Below, one piece after another: positions 11,397-23,800 of a stretch of DNA of 64,000 nt. This DNA comes from Saururus chinensis. Its lineage: Eukaryota; Streptophyta; Magnoliopsida; Piperales; Saururaceae. The stretch's first letter is position 1. Every line of letters begins with the position of its first letter. Position numbers and translations under genes: made by a program. Under the pieces are notes generated by a model. It ran no database searches. It was given only the letters and a program-made list of their open reading frames with translations, and was not told where the DNA came from. The stretch covers positions 2,648,501 to 2,712,500 of the forward strand of contig CP141143.1 of assembly GCA_035235625.1 (NCBI GenBank). The letters run 5' to 3'.

Positions 11397-12904
11397 CATG
11401 GAGGGTTAGGGCACGAGAGCTCGAGTAATTATAATATCATTATTGATTTTGATTATTGATATTATGATCTGTTTGGACCTTTGTGGTTCTAATTGTTTAT
11501 GTTATTCTTTATTCTGATTTTTGATATTGATGTTGTGATAGTAACTTATTACTAGTTGAAAATTATTGAAAGAATAATTGTTTGGGGTTTGATAGCTTTG
11601 GATTGGGCAAGAAAGCCTAATCAAGATAAAAACTGAAATACCTCAAAGGGGTCTGAGACTAGTTCATGCAGTGAACAAAGCCTTTGACCTGACGATTTGC
11701 CTTGGTTGATGAACCGATGACATGTTTCGAGTTGTAAACCTTAGTCTAGAAGGGACTAATAGGGTTTGAGATAGTCATTCAGAATCCTAGCTTATAGATG
11801 AGCAAAATAGGGTTCATAATGGTTTCCTGAGTTTTAGCTCTATTGAGGAGCCGTTGATTTGACCGTGTAGTTGCACCTCCTCATTAGAGGGAGTTCCATG
11901 TGAGCCAGGCTCACCACAAATCTATTGAGGATCTTTTAGTGTACATGCAATTAGGGTCACTGACATCCTGCTTAGTTGGCGTCTATGACCACTTATGTTC
12001 AGGTGTTGTTGTGGGCCATACCCTTCCACTCCGGTTAGGTTCTTATGGGCTAGGTTGGGAGATGACACTTCTTGGTGGATTCCAAGGGCCTGGTGGATTT
12101 CAAGGTGTTTTATTGTCATCTATCACTTAGGTTGACATCTGATGAGTCTGTTTGTCATTGGGATTAAACAGGGATATTAATTATCGAACAATGGTTTGAG
12201 AAATAATTAATAACATTGATTGATATTGCTTGTTTAATTAGAACAAGTGGAACGATTAAAAGACTTACATAAAATGTAGGTTGCTTGAAAATACTTAAGC
12301 ATTGTATGTGTGATATTATGCTTCTTAGTATAGTGTAGCATTAGGCAGAATTACGTCTTAATCCGATCTTGTTGGAAACATTAAAGATATTGTCTGATGA
12401 GTACGTAGGCAACTAATATCAGGTGATATTGGCCCAATCCGAAAAATATTAATAAAACCTTTTGTCCTTTTGAAACTCTTCTCCTGAAGGCAGAGATGTT
12501 CCATTGTGGTTGTTATTTGGTTTGCTTTGTTGTAGATTCTCCAGGCAACGACAAGTGAGACTAAGGCAGGCAAGCACAAGGGGTTTCTGTGTTTCTGCAA
12601 CTCTAGTACGTAATTGTACCTTAAGCTTGAGAGTCAACTTGTTATTTATTTTCAGACGGGTGACAAACTTGTACTTAGATGGATGAGTTGGTCTTTATGA
12701 TTTTTTAGACAGTAAATAATATCATATGATTTGATATTCATATTTGTAAACCCCAGTTATTATCACCTGGATATTTAATCGAAGAGTTTGTTTTGTATTT
12801 AAAGAAAAAAAAAATTTCTCAGTACTTACCATTCGTATTATTTATTTATTTATTTTTAAAATTTGAGTCATGATAGAAATTGTAGCTAAAACCTATGTTG
12901 TTAG
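11397..12904. other. Non-coding sequence downstream of the solo LTR
   Basis: No ORF with recognisable domains. Text such as GAGCCAGGCTCACCAC (near 11903) and moderately GC-rich stretches (11870-12130) resembles plant gypsy LTR or untranslated regions. An ATTT microsatellite-like tract is at 12836-12856. It is probably the continuation of the older element interrupted by the solo LTR. Confidence 0.35.
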
Positions 12905-13150
12905 AAACTATGTAAAAAAAACATCGAAACGCCACCAAAAATGTGCAAATCGAAGTTTGGATAAAGGAGTTATGACCGTTCAAAGTTGAATATAATGCGT
13001 AGGGCCTATTACCCGAATTAAACATGCAAATTGACCATTTAAGTCACTTTACAAGCCCGGTTAATTAAAGTGACAAAAATTAGTTTTAAAAAGCGTAATT
13101 AAGTTGCCTAATAGAGGATTAGTTGGCCCAAATCTTTTAGGGGATTAGGA
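12905..13150 (+). repeat. LTR-like repeat unit, copy C
   Basis: Direct-orientation copy of unit B: ATCGAAACGCCACCAAAAAT, CCGTTCAAAGTTGAATATAA, TAGGGCCTATTACCCGAATT, CCATTTAAGTCACTTTACAA, GCCCGGTTAATTAAAG and GGGGATTAGGAACCTTAATC follow in the same order as in B. The TGTAATAT tandem that precedes copy B is missing here, so this copy is 5'-truncated or rearranged. Confidence 0.75.
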
Positions 13151-14540
13151 ACCTTAATCTATTTTTTATAAAAAAAACTAATTAAGGCTTATAGGGGAGC
13201 TATTTACCTAAAGGGAAAGAAAAAAGAGATGGTTTTCTGTTGAAGGCGGACAATAACGGAGTCGAGGAGGAGCGAGCTCGAAGATTATGGTCATGGTGAA
13301 TTAAGGGCAAACCGACAATTAAGGTACCATCGTAATATCATTGTAGGGATGCTTAAGTGATATATTTAATATTATAAACTTAGATTTTACTTAATTCTAA
13401 GTAGCCTCGTCCTTGTCGGATTCCCAAAGGAATCAGGCTATGAGCCAGTCGTAAACTCGACGACCAACATCGTACCAGTATGGTCAGGCCAGTTTTACCG
13501 CCGGTGCTCATGCCGTTGTCACAACCAATACTCAAGCAGGCGGACAATTTTCTCAAAGAATACGGTTATTTAGACCCCACTATTTTCCCAATACCCCTAA
13601 AAAAATAATTTTTTTTTTTTTTACTTTATTCTCCATATTCACCTCATTTTATTCATACAACCCCCATTTAATTAAACCCCTTCTTTTTTGTCACGGGCGA
13701 TTAAAACTCCGACATTTACGTCTCCGGCGACTCCGATAGTGGCTAAATAACGTGCCTGTGGCGTGCACCCGAGGCCGGACTGACCGCCTGCGCGAGGCCA
13801 GATCTGGCCTGTGTTCCATGCGGCTTCTTCTGCTATGCTGGCGGCTCACCGGAGACGGCAAATGCCTTCTCCCGTGCGATGGGAAACGTGAAACCGACCG
13901 CCCCATCTCTGGTCAGAGAATACAAATATTCAATTGTGAAGACTAAGATGACAAGGAAACAAGGAAAAATTCAATGAAACAACAGATCATAAGTTCGGAA
14001 ACGGACAGAACAAAAGCATAAAAATCCCAGATTTTAGGTCACGGGCTGAGATGAACTGATGGAGTCAGAAGATGGCGGCTCGCCGGAGGAAGGAGGAGAG
14101 GGTGAAGGGTGTCTTCATAAAATTTCTGCCGGAAGGCAGAAGGGCGGGTGGGTATGGGTGGCGATATTGATTTGGGCGTCGATGTACAGTGATGGAGATA
14201 TGTAGATAGATGGGAGGATTGGGAGGGGAAAAGAGAAAAGATGCTAAGGGCGTCACCACTCACCGGTGTCTTCGCCGGAATCGCCTCGAGCCCTCGACTG
14301 ATGGAGAAAGCGGAGTGGAGAAGAGAGGCTGATGCTGCTGAATCAATCGCCCATTCCCCCTAGCCCAATAGGTCTAAAATTCAAAATGCCCCGACGTGTC
14401 TTTCTGTATAGTAAGGCCTCACATGGTAAATTGTGATCGGTGACACTTCAGCGGTGTAGGGATGGTGTAGAAGATTCGGAGCAGGGATATCAGCTTCCTA
14501 ACTATAAGGAGGATACGAGAAGTTAGCCGTGGATATTGAG
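13151..14540. other. Intergenic region upstream of the ABCG gene
   Basis: No gene recognised. The part at 13690-14340 is GC-rich, with ORFs on both strands that are Pro/Arg/Ser-rich and unlike any family known to me. The last few hundred bases before 14541 should include the ABCG promoter, but no clear TATA box was seen. Confidence 0.35.
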
Positions 14541-14808
14541 ATGAAGTGCCAAGTGCCAGCTCAAATTGGTATGTTTACTTTCCCTCCATCCATTTACGCC
14601 ATACTTTCCTCCCCACCATCCCTCCCCCATTTACGCCATATTTTCCTCCCCACCATCCCTCACCCATCTTCGTTGGACCAAACTCTTCCTACCATTTTTA
14701 TTCTTTATCCGACTAAATTTTGTTTTGCAGGTTAATGCATTTGAGCAATGAAATGGCTAGATGATCCTAATTATTTTGGCAAGTATTATTTAAGAATTTG
14801 ATAGAGAA
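14541..14808 (+). promoter_or_regulatory. ABCG 5' leader with probable intron and two upstream ORFs
   Basis: An ATG at 14541 opens MKCQVPAQI before a good donor (TTG|GTATGT, after 14568); the matching acceptor TTTTGCAG ends at 14730. If spliced, this first uORF closes at once with GGT TAA. A second uORF, MKWLDDPNYFGKYYLRI (14748-14801), ends only 7 nt before the main ATG at 14809. Such an arrangement would be expected to lower translation of the transporter. Transcription and splicing of this leader are inferred. Confidence 0.45.
14590..14667 (+). repeat. 37-bp tandem repeat, two copies
   Basis: CCATTTACGCCATACTTTCC followed by TCCCCACCATCCCTC occurs at 14590 and again at 14627 with little change. 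It lies within the presumed 5'-UTR intron of the ABCG gene. Confidence 0.75.
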
Positions 14809-17800
14809 ATGAAAATAGCTTGTTGTAATTGGAGCTGGGCTTTTAGTATTTCTCTCATTTTCATCATTCTTTTGAGCTCCTCACCTCATGTGAGGACTGA
14901 GGACAATGACTATGATTATGATGATGCTGGCAACAATCAGGAAGCTGTTTCACTTTTGTCTGAGATCATTTATAGTCGGCTTTCAAATCTCACTGAAATT
15001 TTCTCTGACGAGGTCATAAAAAGATTGAGCTTCTGCATAAAGGACTTGTGAGTTTTTAAAACTTAGCATTATCCTTCAATTCATTGTCCCGATCAGATTT
15101 GATTTTAATTGCATAAAGTAAATAATGTTCATACATTGTTTCTACTTTACTAAATTGATTTGGTTTCTTAGATAAATAATGATGGTTTATATTGAAAAGG
15201 ACATACTGTTCTGCAGGGATGTTGACTGGAATGAAGCTTTCAATTTTTCATCAAATTTGGGGTTCCTAACAACTTGTATCCGGAAAACAAAAGGTATTTC
15301 TGAGGTTGGGTTTATTACCCACTCTGAGAGTTGACTATGATCAATTTTATTTCACATTTTTTTAAACTACCAATGTCTATTCTTAAGACTAGGGAAGAGA
15401 AATTGCTTGCTCATTGTAGAAAAAAAATACCCCGGAAAAAACATTTGGCCGAATTTAGAAATCAGAACTTATAGCAATTATGCATGCTTACATTATTCAG
15501 GAATGTTGATTTTCTTGCTCATATTCTACAGTTAAAACTCTGACAACCGAAGACCATGACATTGTATCAAACTGCTATTACCGTGCATATGATTTGGCGG
15601 CCTAAAGTTTCAATTCTCTAATTTTATATTGTTTTATGTAGCTCGAGTGTATTGCACTAATCACCTTTAGGTCTGCTACACTTCGGTTTATATCTTTTTG
15701 CTTCTTTCCTTTAAGTTTGTCATGACCAACCTCTAGTCTTCTCACTGCAATCAATATGATTTTGCGTCTTATTTTTGTAAGAATATTTCACTGCTACTTT
15801 GTTGAAGAAAGTGTTTTTATCCTTTTCTTTTTTGGTTGAATATTGTTTCAAATCTATATATCTCTCTTCCTCTTCTAATTAACTTACTGAAGAGTTGAAT
15901 GCCATTTTCTAATTTTCCTTTCAATCTATGCTTCTTTGGATATAATATTTTTCTTTGCTGTATCTCATATGGATGGCAGGGGATATCACAAAACGTTTGT
16001 GTACAGCTTCCGAGATAACATTCTACTTTAACAGTCTCTTCAATCGAGGTGGCAAGACTAACTACCTAAAGCCAAACAGAAACTGTAATTTGACATATTG
16101 GGCAAATGGATGTGAACCAGGATGGGCTTGTGCTGTGGGTGAAGATGACAAGGTCGATCTCAAAAATTCAAAGCAAATGCCTGCTAGAACTCAAGACTGT
16201 CGACCTTGTTGTGAGGGCTTCTTCTGCCCGCATGGGCTTACTTGCATGATTCGTAAGTATACAAATTACATACATGTTTGTTTTCTTATACTTAATACGG
16301 ATTGTTACAGTGTTCAATGAGTTTTCCTCTAATGATCTTACTGAAGTACCTTGTCATTTTTTTTTCTTTTCATCTGCTTCAGCAGAGCAGTTGCTTTCAA
16401 TTTCTGTTCCCAACCCATTGCTGCCACTTAATGTTGAACTGGCTTCTATGAATGTTAGTTTTATTGATTCTGTTCTGTTGTTGTAAATTTTTCTGCCAAA
16501 ATCTTGAATTTACTTATATTTATATATGGAAGGACAAAGGAGGAAACCGGAGGAAGAGGGGTAGAAAGGGTTGACAAATTTCTTTTTCTTATAGTCAGTC
16601 ATTCCTTCCCTTTTTTGGATAAGGAGGAGGGAGGGGCTTAGACTTGGTTCGGACTTGGTCTTGGAATGTTTGTTGTCAACCCTAAAGGTGCAGTACGGCT
16701 GTGATATGTGTCGCATCTAGTTGCTTTTATTAATAGGATTAGGATTCTAGTTGGTTATTGGCGATTTGTACAATATATGCTTATATTGGCATGGAGGTAC
16801 AAGACCTACATTTGATTGGTATTATTTACTAAGTTTGTTAGTTCCCTGTCCTCTATTCTTACCTTTGTTCATCTAGTTCATCTATATTTCTTCTATTTTA
16901 GTCTCCATGAGAAATGATATTTTTTTTCTATTTTTTGAGTTTGTTAGAAATTGGAAAACTCAAAATTTAATTATCAGTTAGTAGCATATTGTCCTATCAA
17001 AGAAACCTGCGAATAATTTTTTTTACATGCATTGGAAGATGATATAACTGAAAACAGTCTGCCTGTATATCTTTAATGCACCCGCACCCGCACCCAGTTC
17101 CTGCTGCATTAATTATTGGAAATTATTTATAATTTCTTCTTTAGGACCATGGTTTATATCTGACTTCTCTTCTTACTTTATGTTTACACCTGAAGCATGT
17201 CCACTGGGTGCATACTGCCCTCTTGCAAAACTCAACAAAACAACTGGCATATGTGAACCGTAAGTTTGACATTGCACATGTCATTTGAGCAAGATTTATT
17301 TCATACGTTGAACTATGTCTATTGTTTAAAAAATATCATATAGGTATCTTTACCAGCTTCCTCCAGGAAAGCCAAACCACACATGTGGCGGGGCTGATAT
17401 TTGGGCTGATGTTGGAAGCAGTGGTGAGGTTTTCTGTACTGCAGGATCTTTTTGTCCATCAACAACCCAAAAGATTCCATGCAGAAGTGGGTAATTACTT
17501 ATACCCTTGAAGCCCAAGTGTTTTTGTTTGTTTTGTGCATAGTGTTCACCAACTTAGGCTAGATGTCAGTATTATGTTTTTCAGTTGGCTTCCTGCAGTA
17601 ATTATAATATTTGTCTACCTTTTATGGATGACAATATTGTCTAATACGGTTTTTTTTCCTGATGTTTCAGACATTACTGTAGGCTTGGATCAACAAGTCA
17701 AAAAAGTAAGATTTTATCACAAATTATGTTAGGAGCCATTGGCTGCAAGATTATATTCCTTCTGTTTAAGTAGAAAATTAACAAATGTCATGGGGAAGTA

Positions 17801-20800
17801 GAGGTGACTTGGTTTCAAAAGAACTGTAAAAAATGCTCGAGTTGATTTTTTCGAGCTTAATTTGTCATATTGGTATGTCAAAAGTAGAAAATTTATGGCT
17901 TAACATAAAACTACGATTAGTTTATAATTATGATGAAATCAAATGGCAAAATTATTTTGTCTCACGTATTCCATAGAACTATTATAATGCATAACCAATT
18001 TTTCCTTACTGAAGTATTTAAACTAACACTGCATTCACTAGAAAAGAAATAGCAGTCTAAGATAATGAGAACATCTGCATTTAGAAGCCATTGCCGTTAA
18101 TCCTTCTCTAGTTTCCTGTTTCTTGTATTGTTCTCTTTTCCATTTTGCCACATTTCTTTCTGCAAGATCATGACGACTTATCTTGACATAGTGAAGAAGA
18201 TATCTAATTATCACATCTTGTTCAATTACAGATCAGTACATTTGTTTGATCCAATATATCAATATTTGTCTTGCAGAATGCTTCAAGTTGACGAGCTGTG
18301 AATCGAATACTGCAAATCAAAATATCCATGCATATGGTATCATTTTAATTGTAAGTTTAGTTAGGGTAAATTTTTTAGTTTTCTTGACATTTTTTTGGTA
18401 ATAATGCTTTTTTTTATCTCTACACTAAATTTCCACATAGTCATGTCAAGGTGTTCTTTTAGATGGATTAGCGTGGATTGCTTGATTTGTCTTCCCTGGT
18501 AATGTTGAATGCCAAATAGCTTTTATGGAGATGATATAGACAAAACAACCCATTTCTGACTTTTATTTTGCTCTCTTATTGGTTGCTACTTGCAAGCAAA
18601 GCATTCTGATCACAGTTAACTCTGTCTTGCAATGACTGCATTTCCAATGTTAAATTTAATTTTGTTGTCACTCTGTAGGCTGCATTGAGTAGTATACTGC
18701 TAATCATCTATAGCTGCTCTGACCGAGTGCTCACTACGCGTGAAAGAAGACAAGCCAAATCAAGAGAAGCTGCTGCAAGGAGTGCCAGAGAAACTGCGCA
18801 AGCTCGGGAAAGGTGGAAAGCTGCAAAAGATGTAGCTAAGAAAGGTGCCATTGGCCTACAAACCCAGTTATCACGTACCTTTTCTCGCAAGAAATCTGCG
18901 AGGGCAGATCACCATAAGGCCATTGGGCTGCCTAAAGTTGGATCAGATCATTCCTTATTACCATCGATGAATGCATCTGGTGCATCTTCATCAGCCACTG
19001 GAAAGAAAAAGGAACCAAGTAACCTTACTAAGATGTTGCGTCAACTTGAGGAAAATCCCGATAGTGATGAAGGATTTAATGTGGAAATTGGAGACAAAAA
19101 TCTCATGAAAAATAAGCCAAAAGGCAAACAAATGCACACTCGCAGCCAAATCTTCAAATATGCCTATGGTCAGATTGAGAAAGAGAAAGCTCTGCAGCAG
19201 CAGAACAAAAATTTGACTTTCTCAGGAGTGATTTCAATGGCAACTGACACTGAAATCAGAACCAGGCCTGTTATCGAGGTTGCTTTCAAAGATCTAACCC
19301 TTACATTGAGGGCAAAAAACAAACACATACTGAGGTGTATGACCGGAAAAATTATGCCTGGCCGTGTCTCAGCAGTGATGGGTCCCTCTGGGGCTGGCAA
19401 AACAACATTCCTTAATGCTCTGGCTGGAAAGGCAACTGGTTGCACCATGAGTGGCCATGTTCTCATAAATGGAAAAGTGGAGTCTATGAGCTCATATAAG
19501 AAGATTATCGGCTTTGTGCCACAAGATGATATAGTTCATGGGAATCTCACGGTGGAGGAAAACCTTTGGTTCAGTGCAAGGTGCAGGTATACTGTGAATT
19601 TTGTAGATCCTCACCACCATTTAAGCTTATACTTACATATTCCCTGAGTGTAAATTGCAAACTTTCATGCAAATTTTATATGCGCTGTTATAATTATTGG
19701 GTTGTTTCACCATGTTTAAACAGTTCAGCTTTTGTTTTTAAACTATCATGGGCACACTTTATTTACTAATCATCCAAATGTTAGTCATTCTACCATGTTG
19801 TGAAAGTTGAAAACCAATTTTTGCCTTTCATTCATGAATCACAATTTCAAGGCTTATAACAAAAAACTCAGATTGCTCTGACATTTTTTTCAAACATTAA
19901 TTATAAAATTCCCAAGATCTGACTGTAGGGATCGACTACCCATCAGTCCACTATTTTGTACAGACAATGTCCTGAGAAACATGAAGAGCAATATGTATTG
20001 GATTCAGATATATTCATTTATGGGCCGTGCAAATCCAAATCACATGGAGTTTTCATGTGAACAACATAAACGTTTAATAGTAACTCTTGGTTGCTGCAAG
20101 ATTTGAATGACACTTAAAATTGAGGATTATCTAATAGTGGCCTTTTAGCATGTAAATGACCATTATCAGGTTTTTTCTATTTGGACTCTTAATTTGTGCC
20201 ACATTGTCATATGATTTTTGTATCGCTGATTTGACGCATTCTCCTGCTCTCTCTCCCCTCTCTCATTCACTTTTTTTTGTAACTTTTTTAAAAATTTTCT
20301 TGTCTGCTGCTGACTCTAATATATGCTTTTCTTTTATGGTTCTGACTACTGGAGGCTTTCTGCTGACATGCCAAAACCGGATAAAGTTCTAGTTGTGGAA
20401 AGAGTTATCGAGTGTTTGGGTCTTCAGACAGTTAGAGATTCTTTAGTGGGTACTGTAGAAAAAAGGGGAATTTCTGGAGGGCAGAGGAAGCGAGTAAATG
20501 TTGGACTTGAAATGGTCATGGAGCCTTCTCTGTTGATTTTAGATGAGCCGACATCTGGTCTGGATAGTTCATCTTCACAGTTGCTCCTTAGAGCTCTTCG
20601 CAGAGAGGCATTGGAAGGTGTCAATATCTGTATGGTGGTCCACCAACCTAGGTAACGCTTTTTCTGTATTCTTTGTATTCCCTCTTTTGTGCATTCTCTC
20701 TCTCTCTCTCTCTCTCTCTCTTTTCTTTTTGCTTTTCCTCTATGCCTTTATGATATGTTTGTGATACTCCTTGACTTGTGCCTTTGCAACTATGCCACCA

Positions 20801-23800
20801 TTTGCAAGTAAAGTATATTTGCTCAGATGCATGAGCTGTGACATGGTCTGGATTTTGGACTGTTGAGATATCCCATATAAATTAGGCATTCTGAGGAACC
20901 AGAACAGCTGCCTGGCATAAAACTTAAATATAAATTTCTCTGTCCTGTATGTTGTTGTGAATGTATGAGTAGAAATAAGGACATGCTGGTAAGCAGGATT
21001 TTTTGGAACATCTAGTCTGCCTGACTATCTCTAATACTGTATATTTTCTTGTGGGAGAATAGGATGTACATATGGATTGATGTCAGGGACAATTAATAAG
21101 TGAGAGGTTTAAAAAATCACTAGTTATTAATTGAATCCTTCATTACCATTATACTAATCACCCCATAAAGAGAACTATAGCATGACAGCTTCAGAGAGGA
21201 CTAAACTATTAAAATATTCAAGCTCTCTGAAATGAAGTTTCTGCTCCTTACAAAATCTTCCAAGCATGTTGAGAAGTCTGCCTGTACTTATGGAAATAAT
21301 TCTTATTGCATTATTGAGGTATACTAGATTATAAAATTTTCTTCAGATGATAGCTCTATGACTGTATCTTAACACATGCTGCTTGATCTTTTAGAAAATT
21401 ATGCTGACAATTTTACTTGAAATTTCAGATCCTTTTCATTACCATCCTGAACAATTTCTCAATGTTGGGCACCTCTGCTTTCAACTATAATTTTTTTTCT
21501 CTGTTTAGTTATTTTGTTAGGTAGTATTGCAGTTATTTAAAAACAATCTGTTTTCCCAGCAAATGAAGGGATTACAACAGCCATTATTGTTATATATACT
21601 TCTTTACCTAATTAACAAAGTTTTATTTGTTTTTTCTTCAGCTATGCTTTGTTCAAAATGTTCGATGACCTAATACTTCTAGCAAAAGGTGGTCTGACTG
21701 TATATCATGGATCGGTAAAAAAGGTTGAAGAATACTTTTCCAGCATGGGCATTGTGGTTCCTGAGCGTGTTAACCCGCCAGATCATTTCATTGATATTTT
21801 GGAGGGCATTGTAAAACCAAGCATGAGCTCAAATGTGACTATGAAACAACTTCCTGTCAGATGGATGCTTCATAATTGCTACCCAATTCCTCCAGATATG
21901 CAGCAATATATTCCTGGAAATGACACTACTAAAGGTGATAATTCTAGTACCACAACAAATGCTGCAGGACCTGAGACACAATCTTTTGCTGGAGAGCTGT
22001 GGCAGGATGTGAAATGCAATGTGGAATTGAAGAAGGACAATATACAACACAATTTCTTGTCATCCAAGGACTTGTCAAACCGCAAGACACCTGGGGTCTT
22101 ACGACAGTACAGATATTTTCTGGGCAGGTAATAATTTTATATTCTTATATAATCCATAAAACTATCCGCAGAAACATTTTTCTGCTTTGTATTAGTAGTA
22201 TATATCTTCTTTTCTATCTGGGATTTTAGTTGAATCTTACATTTTATATTTAGTTCAATTGTAATGCCTATTCCCCACTATTTGGGACTGGGGATTTCCG
22301 AGCTAAGTATTGGCAAAACTTTTTTAACTGGAGGGAAACTTAATGGTATTCTCTACTTCATTTGTCAGCCATTATGGTTTGCTTCAGGAAGCAATGAATA
22401 CAGGTCTTTTTTATTTTATGCAGTAAGACAATTTTGAAAAAATAATTTTTCCTCGAAAGTGACAATTTGGTTTTTGTACTTCCAAACAAAATAAGTTCAC
22501 TACGACCATTGTTCCAGTGGATAAAATATAAGGCATATCATTTGTCGGACCGAATTTGTTTCTTTATTGAATGTCACTATGTTTAGATTACTTATGAAAG
22601 AGAATCATCTTCTATAGGGTTGGTAAGCAACGGCTGAGGGATGCAAGGATACAAGCAGTGGATTTTTTGATTTTGCTACTTGCTGGGGCTTGCTTGGGGA
22701 CACTTGCTAAAGTGAGTGATGAAACATTTGGAGCGCTTGGTTACACCTATACTGTAATTGCAGTATGTAAGTCAACTTATTCCTTACTAGCTTGGTACAT
22801 GTTTTGTTCTAAAGCCGCATATTTTGCATTAGTAAAATGATTGTTTCATCCCAGCTTTGGCTAAAAATTTACCTTTGTTAAGTTCAACATATCCTACGAT
22901 TTTCATCATATGGTTTATTATTTTCCACTCTTGATTGAGGCTTAGGCAGTTAAGCTGTGTAGTAATTAGTCGGATATTAGGATATGAGAACAACATGTAC
23001 AGAATATTTATTCCAATCACCTTGCTCAAGTTTTCAAGACTCTATTCACCATACACAGCAACCATCCTAGTTATGTCTTTAAACTAGTGGCCATAATAAG
23101 GGCTGCCAACAAAAAAGTCTAGGACTCTGTGTGAGTCATTTGCCTCTGAGTATGACTGTTTATCATGTCTTCCAAAACATGGTCCAAAAATAAACCTGGC
23201 CCAGCTATATATTATGTTTTTTCTTTAATTTTTTTTTGTTTTTTTTTGGTTTTATAATCCTATGCATATATAACCATAAACGAAAAAATGTACATTAAAA
23301 ATGTAGCATGTGAATAAATTTAAGATTTTATCTCCAATCACTCAAAGATTTGGTGATGAATTTATATTGTTTGTGAGCAAACTGGAAAGTACCCTTTTAT
23401 GACCATGTTTGAGTGAGTATATAAGTAAGCTGGACGTGGACGTGGAAATAGCAGCCTAGTAATACGGACATCATTCTTTTCAAGAAATCTAGAATGCTTC
23501 TTTTTCATGGTGATGCATGCATTCATGCCCTAAAAATATTCGTTACTGTTTTTTGTAAGCCAAACAATCCAGAAGGAGATGGGTTTAACCATCACTTCTC
23601 CACTTTTTCTTCTGTCGAAGAAGTTTTGGTTGTTGAAGTTTGTTAAGTGAAAATAAGAGCAATAGAAATATAAGAACAAGGGATGTAAAAGAGAAGAAAC
23701 AAAGAAGTTTTGCTGGATTATGTTGAGAATTTTAACATTATCCTACATTGTGGAAAATGTAAAAGTTGTTCACCATGTCCAACTGAGTAGGAAAAACTTC

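Noticed and set aside
15530-15605. Possible extra ABCG exon in intron 2
   Set aside because: The frame is open for a short way, but exon 2 joins exon 3 in phase and reproduces the conserved KTKGDITKR junction without it.
16380-16486. Possible alternative exon after ABCG exon 3
   Set aside because: Exon 3 (phase 1) joins directly to 17196 to rebuild the conserved TCMIPCPLGA sequence; including this piece breaks it.
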